Positions 8,284 to 15,898 of a stretch of DNA of 27,751 nt are shown here, in pieces. A program made the translations under genes and the position numbers. This stretch comes from JAJTYI01 sp964420145 (GTDB lineage: Bacteria > Patescibacteriota > Dojkabacteria > B142 > OLB20). The stretch is taken from NCBI GenBank assembly GCA_964420145.1, contig CAYQRB010000011.1:1-27751 (forward strand), written 5' to 3'. Within the stretch, counting starts at the first letter, position 1, and the number at the start of each line of letters is the position of its first letter. The notes beneath the pieces were generated by a model. The model did no database searches, was not told where the DNA came from, and saw nothing but the letters and a program-made list of their open reading frames with translations.

Positions 8284-10364
8284 TATTCTAGTGTACGGAT
8301 AAATTGACTTTCACGAATATTATAGCCATAAACATAGGTTAATAAATCACCATAAATATATAAATATCTCGCATCATATTCTATAATTTCTGAAGGAGAG
8401 TATTTGTTACGGGTAACCCCGAGATCTCTGTTTAAGTTCATTGAATCAGTTCCAGTATTAGGTGCTATTTCTACTACTCCTCCCTTAATAAATAATCCAT
8501 CTTGAAAAGGGTCAACTTCTGTTTTGAAAGAATTAGTGACAAAATATGCGTGAACCTCATCATATGCGGTTTGAGGAGACGGAGGGTTTACTGAGCCTGC
8601 CTGGTCTCCTGCCTGTATAGAGGTTGTTCCACTAACTATAAACATACATCCATTTGTATAACCACCAGTTTTTAAATTGGGAGTAATGGACAAGTTTCCG
8701 TCAACTAAAAAAATAGATTTAGTATCACAGATGTTAATATCTAGGGATAAGTTTCCTGTATATGTATAAACTATCACATCATTTATATTTGCTGGAGGAT
8801 GAAAGTCAGAGGTTCTTTCAGTATGAATACTAGAAGAATTTAATGGTTGTCGTACAACAGGGATGTTTGTGTTTCGTAGGTATTGATTAAAATAATTAAA
8901 CCAGCTTATTCCTGTTTTGTATTCTGAGTTTGAATCAGTGTAGTTCTCTTTCTGTGCATTTCTTGCAGATGTTCTTGGAATCGAAATCCCGATTGGTTGT
9001 AGATATAGATCTGTAGAGAGAAATGCTTCTTTTCCGTTAAAGATGGTATTAGTGTTTGTAATAAACTGACCATCACTTAAATGGGTCTGGTCGAAAGTCT
9101 GGCTATAGGTGTTTCCGCCTATAGTATTTACCCATGGATAGTAGATAATAGGAGTTGGAGTGGGGGTAGGAGTAGGAGTAGGAGTTAGGGTTGGAGCTGT
9201 AGTTGCAGTTATTCCAGGTGGTGGGATTACGATAGGTGTATTTGTAGGCACTCCAGGTGGGTTTGCTGATTGAGAAAAAGATAGAGCTGACATAGACCAC
9301 TGCATACTACTCCCCCATCCATAGTATAGAGGGAAAGGGTGTTGAACCTTACGGTTTACTGACTGAGTCTGAAAACAAATATAGTTATGGTTTTTCGGGA
9401 TATCTATCTGTGGGTTTCCAACAGTTGAATCTATTGTATCCCACTCGTTTCCAGATGATGCATCGAATAAATCTCGGTGTTCTATACTTCCCATGATCTT
9501 TTCAAGTCCTTCGTTAGGTATTCCATTAGATTTATTTAGATTTGTTATATTAATAGGTATATTCCCTTGTCCTGTTATATACCATAATGCGTTGGGACGG
9601 TAGTTTGTCCAATTTGTCTTTTTTGTTCCCGACATAAAAGCATAGTATTTTATTGTTCTTTTACGAGTAGAGTCTGCACCAAACTTGTGACAAACTACAT
9701 TACTCCATTCTCCCCACTTGGTTTCATCTTTAGTTCCCAAATAATTAAAAAAAGTAGCATCAAAGCCACATTTTACTTCGATGTGGTTGTTTTCTGTGAG
9801 GGCAGTATCGTTATGTATAATTAATATTCCTGCACCGAAGAAATCTGTATCTGTAGATCCTCCTAAATTCTTCCTAATTGTAAAGAGATTCAGGTTATTT
9901 GTGGATATGTCATTTTTTATGTCTGTTATGTCTGCAACATATCCCCAGTAAGTCGTACTTGTACCATAAAGGACTGCTGGCCCGAAGGTTTGGTCTGCAT
10001 AGATATTCTTTAGACCTTTGCCGTTTATATTTATCTGAATTGATGTATCAGAAGTTGCCTTTCTTAGTGTCCAATACAGATACATCTTTTGTGGTGCACC
10101 ATTAACCCCCTTAATATTAAAGTTCCCTTGATATACCCCACCTCCAATATCTTCATCCATCATCCCGATTCCGCCGACCTTTATACTGTATTTTCCAATC
10201 ATATCATCGATAGCATAATCACAGCCGTTTTTTTTATCTAGAGTGTGTTGAGACATTGCAAAGCTAGAGTCTGTATTTCCGGCTAAAACTAGAATAACTA
10301 ACACCATACCCAACACAGAGAAGAATTTTAGGAAGATTGTTCTATGAGCAGTAAGGTTCTTCAT
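8283..10364 (-). CDS. Large secreted, probable pilus-associated surface protein (PilY1-like position) with a Thr-Pro linker
   Basis: A 693-residue protein read from the ATG at 10364; an in-frame TTG nine bases upstream is possible but lies on the predicted -10 element. It begins with a signal peptide (MKNLTAHRTIF then a hydrophobic core, ending near SSFA). The first half (about 60-365) is Tyr/Trp/Asn-rich and beta-sandwich-like (QKMYLYWTL, FFGAGILIIHND). A linker rich in Pro and in repeated Thr-Pro follows at about 365-405. The second half has beta-helix-like runs (VIVYTYTGNLSLDI, IFLVDGNLSI, GCMFIVSGTTSI, GLFIKGGVVEI). I do not recognise a named family with confidence. Position next to the PilX-like gene within the pil locus suggests a tip adhesin or surface protein. 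Confidence 0.7.
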   Translation of the reverse strand: MKNLTAHRTIFLKFFSVLGMVLVILVLAGNTDSSFAMSQHTLDKKNGCDYAIDDMIGKYSIKVGGIGMMDEDIGGGVYQGNFNIKGVNGAPQKMYLYWTLRKATSDTSIQININGKGLKNIYADQTFGPAVLYGTSTTYWGYVADITDIKNDISTNNLNLFTIRKNLGGSTDTDFFGAGILIIHNDTALTENNHIEVKCGFDATFFNYLGTKDETKWGEWSNVVCHKFGADSTRKRTIKYYAFMSGTKKTNWTNYRPNALWYITGQGNIPINITNLNKSNGIPNEGLEKIMGSIEHRDLFDASSGNEWDTIDSTVGNPQIDIPKNHNYICFQTQSVNRKVQHPFPLYYGWGSSMQWSMSALSFSQSANPPGVPTNTPIVIPPPGITATTAPTLTPTPTPTPTPTPIIYYPWVNTIGGNTYSQTFDQTHLSDGQFITNTNTIFNGKEAFLSTDLYLQPIGISIPRTSARNAQKENYTDSNSEYKTGISWFNYFNQYLRNTNIPVVRQPLNSSSIHTERTSDFHPPANINDVIVYTYTGNLSLDINICDTKSIFLVDGNLSITPNLKTGGYTNGCMFIVSGTTSIQAGDQAGSVNPPSPQTAYDEVHAYFVTNSFKTEVDPFQDGLFIKGGVVEIAPNTGTDSMNLNRDLGVTRNKYSPSEIIEYDARYLYIYGDLLTYVYGYNIRESQFIRTLE
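9151..9197 (-). repeat. Imperfect hexanucleotide repeat encoding the Thr-Pro linker
   Basis: On the plus strand this reads as repeated GGAGTA/GGAGTT-type hexamers, encoding alternating Thr-Pro on the minus strand. Each unit is six bases, so copy-number change would alter linker length without changing frame. Confidence 0.8.
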
Positions 10365-10372
10365 TATAACCA

Positions 10373-10401
10373 AATTTAGCCCAGAATAAGAAATTTTGCA
10401 A
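10373..10401 (-). promoter_or_regulatory. Possible promoter of the PilX-like/surface protein cassette
   Basis: Minus-strand TTGCAA (10401-10396) and TAAATT (10378-10373) are separated by 17 bases. The transcript would start almost at the ATG at 10364, giving a nearly leaderless mRNA. Both boxes are imperfect. Confidence 0.3.
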
Positions 10402-10434
10402 GTATGGTAAATAAGTTATTTTTTATATGATAAC

Positions 10435-10463
10435 TTGATAAATAGTTGGGTTATTATTAGAAT
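10435..10463 (+). promoter_or_regulatory. Predicted sigma70-type promoter for pilMNO
   Basis: TTGATA at 10435-10440 and TAGAAT at 10458-10463 are spaced by 17 bases. The start site would be near 10470, leaving about 28 bases before the pilM ATG. A 7-bp inverted repeat (AAGTTAT at 10413-10419, ATAACTT at 10430-10436) touches the -35 box and could be an operator. Confidence 0.55.
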
Positions 10464-10497
10464 AAAGCTATATTAATTATAAACTGCCTAGTATTAT

Positions 10498-11529
10498 ATG
10501 AAACTGCCTGAGTTTTTTGGTTTAGATATTGGAAATCACTCCTTAAAGGTTGTACAGGTCAAGTATATTAGTCCTGATACTGTTCAGTTATTGAAGCTTT
10601 CTAAAGCTGATATAGCTCAAGGTCTTATAAATAATACCGAAGTAAATACACTGGCTGATGAAATCAAGAGATTGAGAGATAGCTCTGGAATCTCTACGAA
10701 AAAGGTTGTCATCGCTCTTCCTGAATCGTCTGTTTTTAGTAGGTTGATTCTTCTTCCTGAGGTTGAGGAGAATAAGCTTGAGCAAGCTATTTACTATGAA
10801 GCAAAACAATATCTTCCAGTTCCTGTTGAAGATGTTCAGCTAGAATGGATTCCAGTTAATAGAAGTCAGTCAGAAGGAAAAGTTTTTGTACAATACTTGC
10901 TAGTGGCTGCACCCAAAAAAATAGTAGGTCAGTATGTGGATCTAATGACTCTTGCAGGACTTGACCCTATCGCTATAGAGACTGAAACAGTAGCAACTGC
11001 GAGGTCATATACTTACAACCAGGATTTTGCTGAAGGAGTTTTAGTTATGGATTTTGGTGGAAGTAATACAGATATTTCAGTAATAAAGGGGAAGAATGTA
11101 ATATTTTCACAAAGCATTGGGAACGGATCAGATGTATTAACAAAATCACTAGTTTCAGAGTTTAATTTGGATATGATGCAAGCGGAACAGTACAAGAGGA
11201 TATATGGCTTACTAAAAGATCAAGCAGATGGGAAAATAGCTACCGCTCTAGATCCTATGATGAAAATTATTACTAATGAAATAAATAAAACGATAAACTA
11301 TTTTAAGGAGCATTTACGAGAAAACACTCCTACGCAAATTTATATAGTAGGTGATGGCGCAAGATTACCAGGATTAGCAGAATACTTGGTACAGAGCTTG
11401 GGTATCCCCGCTATGGTTAACGACCCCATTCTTTCTTTAAAAATTGATGATAAATTACGGGCAGAAATCACACAGATGTCAACTGTAGGGTTTTCTGTTG
11501 CACTTGGATTAGCTTTAAAAACTGAATAA
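10498..11529 (+). CDS. pilM: Type IV pilus inner-membrane platform protein PilM (actin-like ATPase)
   Basis: PilM is a cytoplasmic actin/FtsA-fold protein that binds the N-terminal tail of PilN and links the motor ATPases to the membrane platform. The 343 residues match the family. The start FFGLDIGNHSLKVVQVK has the phosphate-1 loop of actin-like ATPases. Further motifs are VVIALPESSVFSRLI (about 62-76), the phosphate-2 loop VLVMDFGGSNTDISV (about 181-195) and the adenosine motif IYIVGDGARLPGLAEYL (about 281-297). The ATG follows a well-placed promoter. The stop overlaps the pilN start by one base (TAATG), as in other pilMNO operons. Confidence 0.95.
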   Translation: MKLPEFFGLDIGNHSLKVVQVKYISPDTVQLLKLSKADIAQGLINNTEVNTLADEIKRLRDSSGISTKKVVIALPESSVFSRLILLPEVEENKLEQAIYYEAKQYLPVPVEDVQLEWIPVNRSQSEGKVFVQYLLVAAPKKIVGQYVDLMTLAGLDPIAIETETVATARSYTYNQDFAEGVLVMDFGGSNTDISVIKGKNVIFSQSIGNGSDVLTKSLVSEFNLDMMQAEQYKRIYGLLKDQADGKIATALDPMMKIITNEINKTINYFKEHLRENTPTQIYIVGDGARLPGLAEYLVQSLGIPAMVNDPILSLKIDDKLRAEITQMSTVGFSVALGLALKTE

Positions 11530-12092
11530 TGGCAAAATTTAAGTTTAATCTTCTGCCTAAAAAATCCGAAGAAACGATCCTAAAAGAGAAAAAGAGGGAT
11601 GGTTATAGTGTTTATTATACATTTTTAGTTCTTTTTGGAGTAATTCTTTGGGGAAGTTTAGTGGGGTTTAATACCTTTGTGGTAGATCGATCTACTACTC
11701 AATGGAAAAAGATAAATGAGAATAAACAATATGCACTAGATACAGAGTTCTATGAAACAAGGCGTATTCATGGAGAGTTAGTTACAAAAACAAAAAGCAT
11801 TGCTCCCTTACTAAAAAGTGATATTGATCCAGAGGTGGTTTTTAGGGTGGCTGAAGAGGTTTTTCCTATCACTGAAGGTAATGTGAAAATAGTCGGTTAT
11901 GGACGCAATACAGATGGTAGTTTTAGTATAAGTATCTTAGCACAGGATCACAAAGTAATAGCACAGAAAGCAAGGAAATTAAGAAATCTTAGTATCATTT
12001 CAGGACTTACGATTGACGAGGTAACACAGACTACATCCAGGAACCAAGTAGTTGCCAAGTTTAATTTTTCTGTTGATTTATCAGCATTATAA
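11529..12092 (+). CDS. pilN: Type IV pilus inner-membrane platform protein PilN
   Basis: A bitopic membrane protein of 187 residues. The cytoplasmic start MAKFKFNLLPKK corresponds to the conserved PilN tail (INLLP type) that docks into PilM. A membrane helix follows at about 29-52. An extracytoplasmic part begins with a coiled-coil-like segment (QWKKINENKQYALDTEFYE) and ends in a small alpha-beta domain. It would dimerise with PilO. It overlaps pilM by one base and lies three bases ahead of pilO. Sequence identity to PilN is low outside the tail, so the call leans on the tail, topology and gene order. Confidence 0.85.
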   Translation: MAKFKFNLLPKKSEETILKEKKRDGYSVYYTFLVLFGVILWGSLVGFNTFVVDRSTTQWKKINENKQYALDTEFYETRRIHGELVTKTKSIAPLLKSDIDPEVVFRVAEEVFPITEGNVKIVGYGRNTDGSFSISILAQDHKVIAQKARKLRNLSIISGLTIDEVTQTTSRNQVVAKFNFSVDLSAL

Positions 12093-12095
12093 ATA

Positions 12096-12851
12096 ATGTC
12101 AAAAATGGCACAGAATATTAGTACCAAAATTGTAGATAAAACGAAAGAAGAAGACTACCCTTTTGCTAAAAGAATTCGAGATTACCGTGGATTAGTACGC
12201 TTTTATCTGATTCCCATATTATCGGTTTTGATATTTCTGTTTATATTTATTTTTACTATTATTCCTAATGTAGAGCATATGATAGATGGACTTGAAGAAG
12301 GGAAAGAATTAAAGGATGATTCAAAACTTCTAGATGACCGTATCGATAGGCTTACTAGTATGAAAGACTATGATAGTCATAATTTGGAAATCTTATCTAA
12401 AATTAATCAACTTATCCCTTCGGAACAAAGTGAAGTAGTTCGATTTAGACAGAAGGTTGCAGGAGTTGGGACAGGAAAAGGTTTAACTATTGATTCTCTA
12501 CAAGCAGGAGAGGTGATTATAGATGAAGGTGGGAAAAATGTTATTAGCAGTACAACCAATTTTCAACTAATCGAAATTCCTTCGAGATTTGGTTTTACCG
12601 GTCAGTTTGGAGGTTTTAGAGGACTGTTTAATGATCTATATACGGGGACTGACTTTTTCGTAATAAGTAAGATGGATTTAGATGTTAATAACGTGAATAG
12701 TGGCAGGTGGAGTGCGTGGGAAGGAAGATTTGATCTGACAAAATATCAGTTTTATGAGGATAATTCAATAAGAGATTATGCAAATGTACCAGAAACCGAA
12801 CCTATTAACCAAGAGGTCATAAGATTTCTAGAGGAAAACTTTGGAATGTAG
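12096..12851 (+). CDS. pilO: Type IV pilus inner-membrane platform protein PilO-like
   Basis: A 251-residue bitopic protein directly after pilN. It has an N-terminal cytoplasmic segment, one membrane helix (about 37-57, YLIPILSVLIFLFIFIFTII), a coiled-coil stretch (LEEGKELKDDSKLLDDRIDR) and a C-terminal domain of PilO/GspM character (SEQSEVVRFRQKVAGVGTGK). PilO normally pairs with PilN and modulates the platform. No pilP or pilQ gene follows; instead the strand changes after a 34-base gap. Topology and order support the call more than specific motifs. An internal Met at residue 4 is an alternative start. Confidence 0.82.
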   Translation: MSKMAQNISTKIVDKTKEEDYPFAKRIRDYRGLVRFYLIPILSVLIFLFIFIFTIIPNVEHMIDGLEEGKELKDDSKLLDDRIDRLTSMKDYDSHNLEILSKINQLIPSEQSEVVRFRQKVAGVGTGKGLTIDSLQAGEVIIDEGGKNVISSTTNFQLIEIPSRFGFTGQFGGFRGLFNDLYTGTDFFVISKMDLDVNNVNSGRWSAWEGRFDLTKYQFYEDNSIRDYANVPETEPINQEVIRFLEENFGM

Positions 12852-12885
12852 AAGATCCCCTTGTTTACTCTATTCTGATATGTGG

Positions 12886-13119
12886 TTAATCTACAACCTT
12901 GATATATACCCGTTTATTTTCTCTTTTAGCTATAATACTCAAGATATTACGAATAGCACGGATATTCATACCGCCTTTACCGATAACCATACCCCTTTCT
13001 TCTTCGGGTAGATTTAACATAAAGACTCTATTATCTTTATCTTCTTCTTCAACTTCGATTTTTACTGATTTGGGATCAGTAACTATTTGAGAGATTATGT
13101 AGTGAAGTAGTTCGAACAT
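12886..13119 (-). CDS. khpA: KH-domain RNA-binding protein (KhpA type)
   Basis: A 77-residue single-KH protein. The loop VIGKGGMNIRAIRNIL near residues 45-60 contains the GxxG (GKGG) that contacts the RNA backbone. The N-terminal part MFELLHYIISQIVTDPKSVK matches the KhpA/YlqC family, small RNA chaperones linked to cell division and translation in Gram-positive bacteria. It lies 8 bases downstream of rpsP, the same order as rpsP-ylqC in Firmicutes, which supports the assignment. It is probably co-transcribed with rpsP. Confidence 0.9.
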   Translation of the reverse strand: MFELLHYIISQIVTDPKSVKIEVEEEDKDNRVFMLNLPEEERGMVIGKGGMNIRAIRNILSIIAKRENKRVYIKVVD

Positions 13120-13127
13120 GGTAGTTA

Positions 13128-13523
13128 TTAAGATTCATCAGATGATTGATCTTCAATCTTGGGTGTGTGTTCTATGTTTACTTTTGTATTAGGTTTATCT
13201 TCTTCTTTATTTTCGGCCTTGATTTCTACTTTTTCTTTTGTACTTAAAACCTTTTTAGTAACAGGTCGTTTTTTTATATCGGCTTTAAGAAAACCATCTT
13301 TGATAAGAAGTGATTTTACTGTATAGCTGGGCTGTGCTCCATTATCAAGCCAATACTGAATACGGTCTTTGTCAAATTGAAACTTTTCTTTTTTCCCAAA
13401 AGGATTGTACGAACCTAAGTACTCTAAGGCTAAAGTGTTTCGTTTCGTTTTTGCATTGATAGCCACGACCCGATAAGTTGGTTGTCTTTTCTTTCCAAAT
13501 CTTGCTAAACGAATTTTTACCAT
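13128..13523 (-). CDS. rpsP: 30S ribosomal protein S16 with extended C-terminal tail
   Basis: S16 is an assembly protein of the 30S body. The start MVKIRLARFGKKRQPTYRVV is diagnostic. The core extends to about residue 85 (GAQPSYTVKSLLIKDG). The remaining about 45 residues form a Lys/Glu-rich, low-complexity tail (VEIKAENKEEDKPNTKVN). S16 is usually 75-95 residues, so 131 is long. The gene has its own good promoter 30 bases upstream and is followed by khpA. The tail looks disordered and might contact rRNA or neighbouring proteins; that is inference. Confidence 0.97.
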   Translation of the reverse strand: MVKIRLARFGKKRQPTYRVVAINAKTKRNTLALEYLGSYNPFGKKEKFQFDKDRIQYWLDNGAQPSYTVKSLLIKDGFLKADIKKRPVTKKVLSTKEKVEIKAENKEEDKPNTKVNIEHTPKIEDQSSDES

Positions 13524-13552
13524 TACAGATATTTAAAAATAAACTGACTTGA

Positions 13553-13581
13553 ATTGTAACAGATTATTGATGTGGTCTCAA
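13553..13581 (-). promoter_or_regulatory. Predicted sigma70 promoter for rpsP-khpA
   Basis: Minus-strand TTGAGA (13581-13576) and TACAAT (13558-13553) have a 17-base spacer, each one mismatch from consensus. The start site would be near 13546, about 23 bases before the rpsP ATG. Confidence 0.65.
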
Positions 13582-13614
13582 GTTCAGTAATAATTTTACA
13601 TTGTTTCTGTTACA
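13555..13614. repeat. 9-bp inverted repeat over the rpsP promoter
   Basis: TGTAACAGA at 13555-13563 and its exact reverse complement TCTGTTACA at 13606-13614 are separated by 42 bases. The first copy overlaps the -10 box of the rpsP promoter, so it could be a pair of operator half sites or the base of a long hairpin. Function unproven. Confidence 0.5.
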
Positions 13615-13626
13615 TATAGATGAGGG

Positions 13627-14346
13627 TTAGGATTTATTGTTAGAGATTAGTTCTTGCCAGTTGTTAAGTGCCTCTTGTGCAGCATTTTGCTCTGCATCTT
13701 GTTTGCTTTTTCCTCTACCCTCTCCAAAAACTCTATTAGAAATCTTTACAGCCATCAGAAAATCTTTGTTGTGATCTGGTCCACTTGAAGATAGTAATTC
13801 ATAAATGGGAGTAAAGTTCAAAACCTCTTGTGATATTTCTTGAAGTTTTGATTTCGGATCAATATCAAGCCGATCTTCTATGATTTTTGAAATTTTTGGT
13901 AATAGTTTTGTAGTTACGAAGTTGGTAGAAGCCTGGTAACCTTGATCTAGATAAATTGCTCCAAGTATAGATTCAAATGTATTGGCCAAAATATAAGGAC
14001 GATTCCTGCCTCCAGTTACCTCTTCTCCTTTGCTCATCTGTATAAACTCACCGATTCCTAGACTTAGTGATGTTTCACTTAGACTGCTAGTTTTGACGAG
14101 TGCTGATCTAAAACTTGTCAGCTCCCCTTCACTTCTATCAGGGTAGGTTTTAAATAAGTATTCTGTGGTGATGAGTTCTAGAACTGCATCTCCTAGGAAT
14201 TCTAGGCGCTCATTGTTGTGTAAATGAGTATCGTGGTGTTCGTTTAAAAACGATCTATGTGTTAGTGCCGTTATTAAAAGCTCTGGATTTTTGAATTTGA
14301 TCCCAAGATTTTTTTCAAGTTTTGTTAAGTCTTTGTTTGCTGACAT
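13627..14346 (-). CDS. rnc: Ribonuclease III
   Basis: This double-strand-specific endoribonuclease processes rRNA precursors and structured RNAs. The 239 residues hold an N-terminal nuclease domain with the signature ERLEFLGDAVLE at 46-57, including the catalytic Glu and Asp. The second conserved segment ESILGAIYLDQGY lies near 128-140. A C-terminal double-stranded RNA-binding domain spans about 160-235 (SKLQEISQEVL, GEGRGKSKQDAEQNAAQEAL). Length and domain order are standard. It starts two bases after the nusB stop and is the last gene of the rpmF-nusB-rnc unit. Confidence 0.97.
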   Translation of the reverse strand: MSANKDLTKLEKNLGIKFKNPELLITALTHRSFLNEHHDTHLHNNERLEFLGDAVLELITTEYLFKTYPDRSEGELTSFRSALVKTSSLSETSLSLGIGEFIQMSKGEEVTGGRNRPYILANTFESILGAIYLDQGYQASTNFVTTKLLPKISKIIEDRLDIDPKSKLQEISQEVLNFTPIYELLSSSGPDHNKDFLMAVKISNRVFGEGRGKSKQDAEQNAAQEALNNWQELISNNKS

Positions 14347-14348
14347 GG

Positions 14349-14786
14349 TTAATTTATGTATTTATTTTTGTTTTCAATTAGATTACCCAAAACACCACTA
14401 ATAAATTTTCTACTTTGATCATTACTAAACTCTTTAGTGAGCTCGATAGCTTCATCTATAGCTACTTTTTCTGGAGTAATTTTCAAGATAAATCCTTCTA
14501 GAATTGCAATTCGAAGTATTTGTAAGTCTATAGGAGCTATTTTATTTACAGGCCATTCTGGTGCAAGTATTGATATTATATTATCAATTTCAATATAGTG
14601 ATCGGGAATCGTGCTTAAAATCTGGTCTAGTAAAGATTTATCGTAATTTTGAATTTTATCTATCGTGGTAATTTTTGATAGAGAAAATTTATTGGCTTTG
14701 GTGTTAGGCAAGTTTTGCTCGTGGAAATAATTTTCAAACAGCTTCTGTAAAGCTATGATTCGGGCGTTATGTCGGGAGTCTTGCAC
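14349..14786 (-). CDS. nusB: Transcription antitermination / rRNA processing factor NusB
   Basis: NusB with NusE (S10) binds boxA RNA during rRNA antitermination. The 145-residue, all-helical protein starts with SRHNARIIALQKLFENYF, matching the family's N-terminal R-x-A-R-x-x-A-x-Q-x-L pattern. The C-terminal half has APIDLQILRIAILEGF and IDEAIELTKEFSNDQSRKFISGVLGNL, both typical of NusB. Translation begins with GTG, 8 bases after the rpmF stop. The neighbours rpmF and rnc fit a translation and RNA-processing operon. Confidence 0.93.
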   Translation of the reverse strand: MQDSRHNARIIALQKLFENYFHEQNLPNTKANKFSLSKITTIDKIQNYDKSLLDQILSTIPDHYIEIDNIISILAPEWPVNKIAPIDLQILRIAILEGFILKITPEKVAIDEAIELTKEFSNDQSRKFISGVLGNLIENKNKYIN

Positions 14787-14794
14787 AATTTTAG

Positions 14795-14974
14795 TTATTT
14801 AACTTGTATGACCTTTACATTTTTAAATGTACCACATTTGGGACATACATTATGAGCGAGTCGTTTAGATTTACACTCTTTACATATCACAAGTGTAGGT
14901 TCGTTCAATGCATGGTGTGAACGACGCTGATTTTTTCTTTGTTTTGAAATTTTTCTTTTTGGTAATGCACCCAT
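14795..14974 (-). CDS. rpmF: 50S ribosomal protein L32
   Basis: A 59-residue protein starting MGALPKRKISKQRKNQRRSH, the Lys/Arg-rich L32 N-terminus. The zinc-ribbon cysteines are present in two pairs (CKEC and CPKC). It ends VKVIQVK. L32 is a small zinc-binding protein of the large subunit. It is the first gene of the unit with nusB and rnc, starting about 22 bases after the predicted transcription start. Confidence 0.95.
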   Translation of the reverse strand: MGALPKRKISKQRKNQRRSHHALNEPTLVICKECKSKRLAHNVCPKCGTFKNVKVIQVK

Positions 14975-15003
14975 AACTCTACTTTTAAATTATTAGACTA
15001 CTG

Positions 15004-15012
15004 ATTTTAGCA
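15004..15012 (-). promoter_or_regulatory. Predicted extended -10 promoter for rpmF-nusB-rnc
   Basis: Minus strand reads TGCTAAAAT, an extended -10 (TGn) followed by TAAAAT. The -35 region is poor. The start site would be near 14997, about 22 bases before the rpmF ATG. Confidence 0.45.
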
Positions 15013-15080
15013 TAAATAGTTATTTGATTAAAGCAATTTCTCTTCTGAAATGGTTAGTATTTTGTTTAACTGGATTATTT

Positions 15081-15644
15081 CTAGAGGGAAACATTAAATT
15101 GATAGAAATTTACCCTGCTTACCCCATAGTCCTTTTGGAGTATTATAGATAAGGTTCTATCTTTGATTTTTACTGAAGCAGGATATTTTTCTGTTTTTGG
15201 GTAGCGTAGAAGAAGAATTCCCTCGGTTGTTAGGTAGTGGGATGCATTTTTAAGAGAAGAAAGTTTAGTCTCTCGAGGTAGTGAAAACGGTGGGTCAAGG
15301 AAAATCAGAGTGAATTTATACTGGTTTCGGGCAAGATAATCCTCTGTCTTTGCAAGTATTATCTCTGTTTTGTAGTTTAGTTTGGTTGCGACACTATTTT
15401 TTTTGATTAGGTTTATTGCTTTCTGATCTTTTTCTACCAAGACCGCACTATCGGCTCCACGACTAAGTGCTTCTAATCCAAAAGCACCACTTCCAGAATA
15501 TAGGTCTAGAACTTTAGCATTTTTTATAACAGGATTTAGTGTGTCAAACAGAGAGATTTTGATCCTATCGGTTAACGGTCTTGTAACTCCACCTAGTACT
15601 TGTAAATGAACACCTTTCGCAACCCCGGCTGTAATTCTAGACAT
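15081..15644 (-). CDS. rsmD: 16S rRNA (guanine966-N2)-methyltransferase RsmD
   Basis: This SAM-dependent enzyme methylates G966 of 16S rRNA. The 187 residues match the family. N-terminal MSRITAGVAKG and RPLTDRIKISLFDTL correspond to the RsmD start. The SAM-binding motif DLYSGSGAFGLEALSRGA begins at residue 47, the acidic motif VLVEKD follows near 68-73, and the catalytic DPPF is at 117-120. It lies 7 bases after a small membrane protein gene with which it is probably co-transcribed. Confidence 0.93.
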   Translation of the reverse strand: MSRITAGVAKGVHLQVLGGVTRPLTDRIKISLFDTLNPVIKNAKVLDLYSGSGAFGLEALSRGADSAVLVEKDQKAINLIKKNSVATKLNYKTEIILAKTEDYLARNQYKFTLIFLDPPFSLPRETKLSSLKNASHYLTTEGILLLRYPKTEKYPASVKIKDRTLSIILQKDYGVSRVNFYQFNVSL

Positions 15645-15651
15645 TATAAAA

Positions 15652-15834
15652 TTAGTTGAATAGACTAACCTTTAATATAATCAATGTTGGAACAATTGTC
15701 ACCAGTAAAATTAAGCCTATTGAAAAAAGGGTGGTTGAATGTATTAAAAATCCCAAAATCAGGATCGTAGTACTGATTATAAAAGTCAAAAGAAATAGTA
15801 TAGCTATATTATAGCTAAGTTTATTGTTATTCAT
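15652..15834 (-). CDS. Small two-helix membrane protein of unknown function
   Basis: A 60-residue, very hydrophobic protein with two predicted membrane helices (about 8-28 and 34-56), a basic/polar N-terminus MNNNKLSYN and no recognisable motif. A TATAAT box with extended TG sits about 23 bases upstream of its ATG, and rsmD follows after 7 bases, so the two probably share a transcript. I do not recognise the family. Confidence 0.6.
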   Translation of the reverse strand: MNNNKLSYNIAILFLLTFIISTTILILGFLIHSTTLFSIGLILLVTIVPTLIILKVSLFN

Positions 15835-15856
15835 AATAGATAATGGGATATGGTTG

Positions 15857-15865
15857 ATTATATCA
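15857..15865 (-). promoter_or_regulatory. Predicted extended -10 promoter for the small membrane protein and rsmD
   Basis: Minus strand reads TGATATAAT: perfect TATAAT preceded by TGn. No good -35 is seen. The start site near 15850 leaves a leader of about 16 bases. Confidence 0.5.
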
Positions 15866-15898
15866 CGGAAAGCTTGTTTTTATTGATAATTCCGAAAT

